From NCBI GenBank assembly GCA_002345205.1, contig DDVI01000028.1, positions 1-35,184 of the forward strand: DNA of 35,184 nt, in the 5' to 3' direction. Positions 30,928 to 35,184 of this stretch are shown one piece after another; the first letter of the stretch is position 1; each line of letters begins with the position of its first letter. A program made the translations under genes and the position numbers. Source of the stretch: Bdellovibrionaceae bacterium UBA2316 (GTDB lineage Bacteria > Bdellovibrionota > Bdellovibrionia > Bdellovibrionales > Bdellovibrionaceae). The notes under the pieces are model-generated. The model did not search any database, had not been told where the DNA came from, and worked only from the letters and a program-made list of their open reading frames with translations.

Positions 30928-32487
30928 ATGTTTGAACTCGAAGAGAACATCAATATAGGGGCAAATATTAAGGTAGTCGGCGTTGGTGGCGGCGGTAGTA
31001 ACGCAGTTACAACAATGATCGAAGGCCAAATGTCTGGCGTTGAATTCATCGTCGCAAATACAGATATTCAAGCGTTGAACGCAAATAAAGCATCTACAAA
31101 AATTCAATTAGGTTTAGATTTAACTAAAGGTTTAGGCGCAGGTGCAAATCCTGATATCGGCCGTAGAGCTGCGATTGAATCTTATAATGAAATCGTAGAA
31201 AAATTAGAAGGCGCAGACATGGTATTCGTGACTGCGGGAATGGGCGGCGGAACTGGTACTGGTGGCGCTCCCGTTGTGGCTAAAATCGCTCGTGAGTTGG
31301 GTGCACTAACGATTGGTGTGGTAACTAAGCCATTTATGTTCGAAGGTAAAAAACGTGGAAAGCATGCGGAAGCTGGTTTACAGGAATTACAAGACAATGT
31401 GGATACTTTAATTGTCATCCCAAACCAAAAGCTTCTTAGCATTGCTGGGGAAAAAACGCCTTTATTAGATACGTTCAAGAAAGCAGATGAAGTTTTATTA
31501 CAAGCTGTAAAAGGTATTTCAGACTTAATTAACATCCGTGGTTTGATCAACTTAGACTTCGCGGATATCCGTACTGTTATGAAAGAAAAAGGTATGGCAA
31601 TTATGGGTACTGGTTCTGCTAAAGGTGAAAACCGCGCAGTGGAAGCCGCTACATTCGCTATTTCGTCTCCACTTCTAGAGAACATCAAGATCGACGGCGC
31701 TACTGGTATCATCATCAATGTTACGGGTGGTAGTGATCTTAGTCTTTACGAAGTTAACGAAGCCTCTACTCTTATCACTGAAGCGGCTCATGAAGATGCG
31801 GAAATCATCTTCGGTGCGGTTATCGATGATTCATTGGGTGATGAAGTACGCGTTACAGTGATCGCGACTGGCTTCTCTGATCCTGCGGAAAAGAAAAATA
31901 CAGTTCAGGACGCGTTTTCAGGAATGCAAAATTTTTTGAATACAGCCCCGATTCAAATGCCATCATTGAATATTCCGCCCCCATCAATTAATCCGGCAAT
32001 GAGTGCTTCGACAGGTTTGAATTTTGAATTACCGCCGATTTCAACAGTACAAAATTCAGTGAACCAATTTACTCACGAAATGAGAACAGAACCTGTGGTA
32101 CACACGCCGGTAGTTGAAGAGGCTCCTGTGATGCAACAGCAAATGACGCCTCCGCCCGCTGTTCAACAAGCCCCTCAAATGATGTCTCCGGAAGTCACAC
32201 CTTCTGTGATTATGCCAAATGAGTCATTGTTGAATTCGCGAGATATGCTAATCGCTAAAGCACGTGCTTTCAAAGAAAGCCAAGATTTGAAAAGTAAACA
32301 TGCTGGTCCAGAGCAGCTTTCAATGATGATGGAAAATGAACAGGCTTCGACTCAGCCGTCCGCATTAGAAGAAGCTCGTAAAATGGCTCGTGATGTATTG
32401 TCTTCAAGCTTCCATGGCCAAAACTTAGATGTTCCTTCTTTCATTAGAAAACGTCAAAGCATGGAATCAGAAAATAAAAGCGAGTAG
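30928..32487 (+). CDS. ftsZ: Cell-division GTPase FtsZ with long C-terminal linker
   Basis: 519 aa. It polymerises into the Z-ring. The GTP-binding core covers about residues 10-316: VVGVGGGGSNAV, AGMGGGTGTGGAPV (tubulin signature), and the T7-loop region INLDFADIRTVM. A disordered linker rich in Pro, Gln, Met, Ser and Asn fills about residues 317-500, longer than in E. coli. The conserved C-terminal peptide DVPSFIRKR (from residue 501), which binds FtsA, is intact. GGGAGAGGG precedes the ATG. The stop codon shares its last base with the lpxH GTG start. Confidence 0.97.
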   Translation: MFELEENINIGANIKVVGVGGGGSNAVTTMIEGQMSGVEFIVANTDIQALNANKASTKIQLGLDLTKGLGAGANPDIGRRAAIESYNEIVEKLEGADMVFVTAGMGGGTGTGGAPVVAKIARELGALTIGVVTKPFMFEGKKRGKHAEAGLQELQDNVDTLIVIPNQKLLSIAGEKTPLLDTFKKADEVLLQAVKGISDLINIRGLINLDFADIRTVMKEKGMAIMGTGSAKGENRAVEAATFAISSPLLENIKIDGATGIIINVTGGSDLSLYEVNEASTLITEAAHEDAEIIFGAVIDDSLGDEVRVTVIATGFSDPAEKKNTVQDAFSGMQNFLNTAPIQMPSLNIPPPSINPAMSASTGLNFELPPISTVQNSVNQFTHEMRTEPVVHTPVVEEAPVMQQQMTPPPAVQQAPQMMSPEVTPSVIMPNESLLNSRDMLIAKARAFKESQDLKSKHAGPEQLSMMMENEQASTQPSALEEARKMARDVLSSSFHGQNLDVPSFIRKRQSMESENKSE

Positions 32488-33245
32488 TGGCTAGTTATTT
32501 TCTTTCAGATATTCACCTAAAAAGCCTAGATGACGAACCATCTAGGCTTTTGCTTTTGTTCCTAAGGACTATTTGGCCTAAGGCGCCCGGAGATATCTAT
32601 CTACTGGGTGATATCTTTGATATTTGGGTATCCAATCATTCCGTTTTTATTAAAAAATATGCGCCGTTAATAGACGAGTTAACGAAAGTAAAATCGCAAG
32701 GTTTCAAAGTAGTGTACTTCGAAGGCAATCACGATTTACATTTAAAGAAATTTTGGAAGCAAGAGCTTGGGTTTGATGTTTACTATGACGTTGGTTATTT
32801 TTTGATCGAGGGAAAAACGTTTCGTTTGGAGCACGGCGATTTAATTAATCAAAAAGATTTGGAGTATTTAAAATTACGGAGATTCTTGCGGACACCAATG
32901 ATGATTGCTTTGGGACATTGGATACCTGGGCGATTCTGGAATATGATTGGTGAAAAGTGGAGTACGACCAGTCGTAAAGCGAGTTTTGCCTATCAGCAGC
33001 AAAGAAATTTAGATGTTGTGAATATGATCCGGGAACATGCGCAGACCGAGGTTATTAAAAAACCGTTTGACTGTATCGTGAGTGGTCATATGCATGTTAT
33101 GGATGATTTTGAATTTGAATCTAATGGTAAAAAAGTTCGCTCAATTAACCTTGGAACTTGGTTAGATGGGGCCAAAATTTTGAAATTTGAAAATCAGAAA
33201 TTTATCTGGCTGAAATCAGACGATATAGAAAAGATCAAAAATTAA
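32487..33245 (+). CDS. lpxH: UDP-2,3-diacylglucosamine diphosphatase-like metallophosphoesterase
   Basis: 252 aa starting at GTG 32487, overlapping the ftsZ stop by one base, so probably translated by coupling. Calcineurin-like metal motifs are all present: SDIHL, LLGDIFDIW, EGNHD, LEHGD and SGHMHV. LpxH hydrolyses UDP-2,3-diacylglucosamine to lipid X in lipid A synthesis at the inner membrane. Length and motif order match LpxH, but other phosphoesterases share them. The central insert (RTPMMIALGHWIPGRFWNMIGEKWS) fits the LpxH lid. The 3' end overlaps the convergent barrel gene by 11 bases. Confidence 0.78.
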   Translation: MASYFLSDIHLKSLDDEPSRLLLLFLRTIWPKAPGDIYLLGDIFDIWVSNHSVFIKKYAPLIDELTKVKSQGFKVVYFEGNHDLHLKKFWKQELGFDVYYDVGYFLIEGKTFRLEHGDLINQKDLEYLKLRRFLRTPMMIALGHWIPGRFWNMIGEKWSTTSRKASFAYQQQRNLDVVNMIREHAQTEVIKKPFDCIVSGHMHVMDDFEFESNGKKVRSINLGTWLDGAKILKFENQKFIWLKSDDIEKIKN

Positions 33246-34116
33246 ACTGAAGCGAAAACTCACTAAATGTAGTTTTAGTAGAGTCCACACTGCTGTAGTT
33301 CTGACCAGCTGCTAAAACGAGAAATACTTTTGGAAAGTAGTAAACACCAATATCAATACTATCAACGTAGTACTGAGTTTCAGTTAACACATCATCGCTG
33401 TATGTGCGAGTTAATGTGGCATCTATCCATTCATTGGGAAGTATTTTGATAGACACTGATTTTGAATGTTCAGATAGGCTATCTAAAGTATTTTGAATAT
33501 TTGAAAAAAGAGACTTAAGAAATTCGAATCGGTTGAGTTTAGCTTTGATGGTTTCGAAATCCTGGTTGTAACGATTTTCGTAATAGGACCCGGAAATTTC
33601 AAACCAGTGGAAATGGGAAAGTGATGCTGATACTCCCGTTGAAGTCTGCTCTAGACCGAAATCAAATTTCCTCCGAAGAAATGTTTTGGATTGTTGCATA
33701 TCGATTTTTTCGGCGCGAAGTCGCAGGCCAAAATTAGATTTAAAATTTTCAGGCTCGCTTCCGTAAAAAAATTTCTTTCCTATTTCTAGCCCTATAGTCT
33801 TGGTTTTAAGTTCTTCTGAGGTGTTGGTGTATTGATCTCCATACGCATTAACTAGGATAAAACTAGGAGTAAGAATTTGAACGCCGAGTTTTTTTATGTC
33901 GGAATCAGAGTCGTCGTATGAGTTATGTATTTTAAAGTAACCAATTGTGCCTTCAAGAAAAGTATCGTCGTCTTTGATAAAAGATTCATTGTTTGCGGAC
34001 GCTTCGATACCAGAGGTGTTTAAATCAGAGCTTTGATTTTTGAGAAGTCTGACGTTGTGGGCATGTCCTGTTGTCGCTGTCATAACTAGAAAAAGAACTA
34101 TGCCCAGAATATTCAT
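33235..34116 (-). CDS. Exported protein, probable outer-membrane beta-barrel
   Basis: 293 aa. A signal peptide ends near GHA-H. The mature protein alternates polar and aromatic residues in strand-length runs (IGYFKIHNSY, GLEIGKKFFYG, HWFEISGSYY, VDSIDIGVYYFP) and ends in EFSLQFNF, a terminal Phe typical of BAM-assembled barrels. Family unknown. It starts 16 bases after the stop of the upstream barrel gene without its own Shine-Dalgarno, so the two are probably one operon. Confidence 0.65.
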   Translation of the reverse strand: MNILGIVLFLVMTATTGHAHNVRLLKNQSSDLNTSGIEASANNESFIKDDDTFLEGTIGYFKIHNSYDDSDSDIKKLGVQILTPSFILVNAYGDQYTNTSEELKTKTIGLEIGKKFFYGSEPENFKSNFGLRLRAEKIDMQQSKTFLRRKFDFGLEQTSTGVSASLSHFHWFEISGSYYENRYNQDFETIKAKLNRFEFLKSLFSNIQNTLDSLSEHSKSVSIKILPNEWIDATLTRTYSDDVLTETQYYVDSIDIGVYYFPKVFLVLAAGQNYSSVDSTKTTFSEFSLQFNF

Positions 34117-34132
34117 AAATAAAGAATAAAAA

Positions 34133-34855
34133 CTAGAAGTGGTAAGTGTAGCCTAGAACACCTTGAATACCGGACATCGTTGTAGCCATGTCATTTTGGT
34201 CATATTCAACTTCGCGGCTTTTCTGAGCTTGAGTGAAGCCCGTTAATGTACCATTTACGCTGTCTGCAATATTTCTTTCTATGGGAAGGTAGCGAACATT
34301 ACCTTCTAGGGTCATGCAATGATTTTCAGTGAAACAGAATTCGGCGCCTAAACCAGCTTGCGCGCCAAAGTTTGAACCTGAATAACTTAAAGAAGCGTCG
34401 CCTTGTTTTACTTCGCCTTTTAAGTAACCAAAACCAACGCCTGCCTGCATAAAGAAACGAATGAAGCTATTTTCAAGCGGGTAAAGTCTTAGAAGAGGGA
34501 AGAAAGTAAATCCAGATAAACTATGATTGTAATCGCCTACTGTTGTGCCAGACCCTTTACCAGATTGAGTAAAATATGAAGGTCTGAATACTAACGCGAA
34601 CATCGAGCCGCTAAAGCGATATTGATATTGGACAAAAAAATCGTAAGCCGATGTTAAGCTTTTTGTGGAGACTCCGCCTTGCGATGAATTCACAGTGTCT
34701 ATAATAGAATTTAAATCTTTCTGATCGGAAGAAATAGTTGTCAAACCACCGGTAATGGAATGTCCACCACCGCCGCCGCCTTTAGCAAAAACATCTTCCG
34801 CAGAAAGTATAATGATGGATAGTGATAAAAGAATAATAAACAAAATCCGTTTCAT
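34133..34855 (-). CDS. Outer-membrane beta-barrel protein
   Basis: 240 aa. A signal peptide (MKRILF..., cleavage near VFA-K) is followed by an unusual GGGGGGH run, then a barrel-like body of alternating strands (FFVQYQYRFSGS, RPSYFTQSG, FIRFFMQAGVGFGYLKG, FGAQAGLGAEFCF) ending in GVLGYTYHF. It resembles the eight-strand OmpA/OmpW-like size class. One disulfide is possible (FCFTENHC). CAGGAG lies eight bases before the ATG. A terminator for the preceding gene sits just upstream. Confidence 0.75.
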   Translation of the reverse strand: MKRILFIILLSLSIIILSAEDVFAKGGGGGGHSITGGLTTISSDQKDLNSIIDTVNSSQGGVSTKSLTSAYDFFVQYQYRFSGSMFALVFRPSYFTQSGKGSGTTVGDYNHSLSGFTFFPLLRLYPLENSFIRFFMQAGVGFGYLKGEVKQGDASLSYSGSNFGAQAGLGAEFCFTENHCMTLEGNVRYLPIERNIADSVNGTLTGFTQAQKSREVEYDQNDMATTMSGIQGVLGYTYHF

Positions 34856-34871
34856 AAAATCATCTCCTGAA

Positions 34872-34904
34872 ATAAAAAAACCTATAAAGTTGCCTTTATA
34901 GGTT
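34872..34904 (-). terminator. Rho-independent terminator of the TRL-like gene
   Basis: AACCTATAAAG (34879-34889) pairs perfectly with CTTTATAGGTT (34894-34904) around TTGC. Read on the minus strand the stem is followed by a run of seven or more T. It lies 43 bases after the TRL-like stop. Confidence 0.85.
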
Positions 34905-34947
34905 CTATTAAATGTAGTTTAAGTGCAAGTCGAGCTATGAAACTCGA

Positions 34948-35184
34948 TTAAAGACCGGGAGCTGGAGCCGCTGGCTGTGCTGTAGGCACTTTCATTGGAG
35001 CTGATGGGGTAATTCCACGATTTCCATAAACGATCGTGCAGAATTGAGCCCAGAATCCCAAGATATTAGTATAGGATTGTTCAACGTGAGAAACTTGAGT
35101 AACGTTCGCTGCTTTCGCTGCGGCCGTGATACTTGCGTCACCTAGAGCAACTAAACCCAAATAACTATTAACCCGGCCGAAAGT
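34948..35184 (-). CDS. TRL-like family protein (5' end beyond window)
   Basis: The minus-strand frame is open from the right edge (bases 35184-35161 read TFGRVNSY) to the stop at 34948, 78 residues in view. The sequence LVALGDASITAAAKAANVTQVSHVEQSYTNILGFWAQFCTIVYG, quoted here in overlapping sense only, has the TRL pattern: G-D-A-S-I, A-A-A-K, H-V-[DE], N-I-L-G and T-I-V-Y-G. TRL-like proteins are small, often exported proteins named for a tRNA-associated locus, with unknown function. The C-terminus is a Pro/Ala tail (PTAQPAAPAPGL). A strong terminator follows. Confidence 0.72.
   Translation of the reverse strand, partial: TFGRVNSYLGLVALGDASITAAAKAANVTQVSHVEQSYTNILGFWAQFCTIVYGNRGITPSAPMKVPTAQPAAPAPGL

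Noticed and set aside
31182..31718. 178-codon open frame antisense to ftsZ
   Set aside because: It is a shadow of the conserved ftsZ frame, lacks a ribosome site and encodes low-complexity Pro/Ser/Ile sequence.
1..35184. CRISPR arrays, tRNA or rRNA genes
   Set aside because: No spaced direct repeats, cloverleaf sequences or rRNA signatures were found on reading.

Overview
The window looks like chromosomal DNA of a Gram-negative bacterium. It has lipid A and lipoprotein genes, outer-membrane barrels and a division/cell-wall cluster. Base composition is A+T-rich, TTG starts are common, and there are many exported proteins, chemoreceptors and L,D-transpeptidase-like proteins. This flavour suggests a Bdellovibrionota (predatory Bdellovibrio-like) relative. 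That assignment is inference; no search was run.

Layout. 1-2265: tail of an unknown gene, an exported YkuD-like protein lacking its catalytic cysteine, and a divergent YkgJ-type/hotdog thioesterase pair. 2319-7263: a likely operon of polyprenyl diphosphate synthase, UbiA/MenA-like prenyltransferase, rsmJ, a polytopic membrane protein and a degenerate PP2C-type phosphatase. It is followed by citrate synthase (7312), a HIT protein and cheD. 9488-14992: a catalytically degenerate aldehyde-dehydrogenase homologue, bdhA-like SDR, a chemoreceptor, an exported kinase-like protein, nth and a ferredoxin. 15126-18616: a GNAT/Eis-like protein with a coupled lipoprotein, then a FlaG-like gene and an exported protein carrying an apparently intact RelA/SpoT synthetase domain. 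18701-32487: a dcw cluster (mraY, murD, ftsW, murG, murC, ftsQ, ftsA, ftsZ), interrupted by a 272-bp compound palindrome and a lipoprotein after murD, and by an exported Ala-rich protein, three paralogous lipoproteins and an antisense haem-containing chemoreceptor between murC and ftsQ. lpxH follows ftsZ. 33235-35184: two exported barrel-like proteins and a TRL-like protein on the minus strand.

The most unusual items are: (1) the exported RelA/SpoT-like protein at 17462; (2) the fully base-paired four-way element at 21210-21481, which contains two diverged copies of one core in opposite orientation; (3) three enzyme homologues that have lost catalytic residues; (4) a set of sigma-28-like promoters in front of both chemoreceptors, cheD and the flaG-like/RelA-like pair; (5) several genes whose promoter lies so close to the start codon that the mRNA should be leaderless.

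Promoter, hairpin and motif calls were made by eye. Family assignments rest on recognised motifs.
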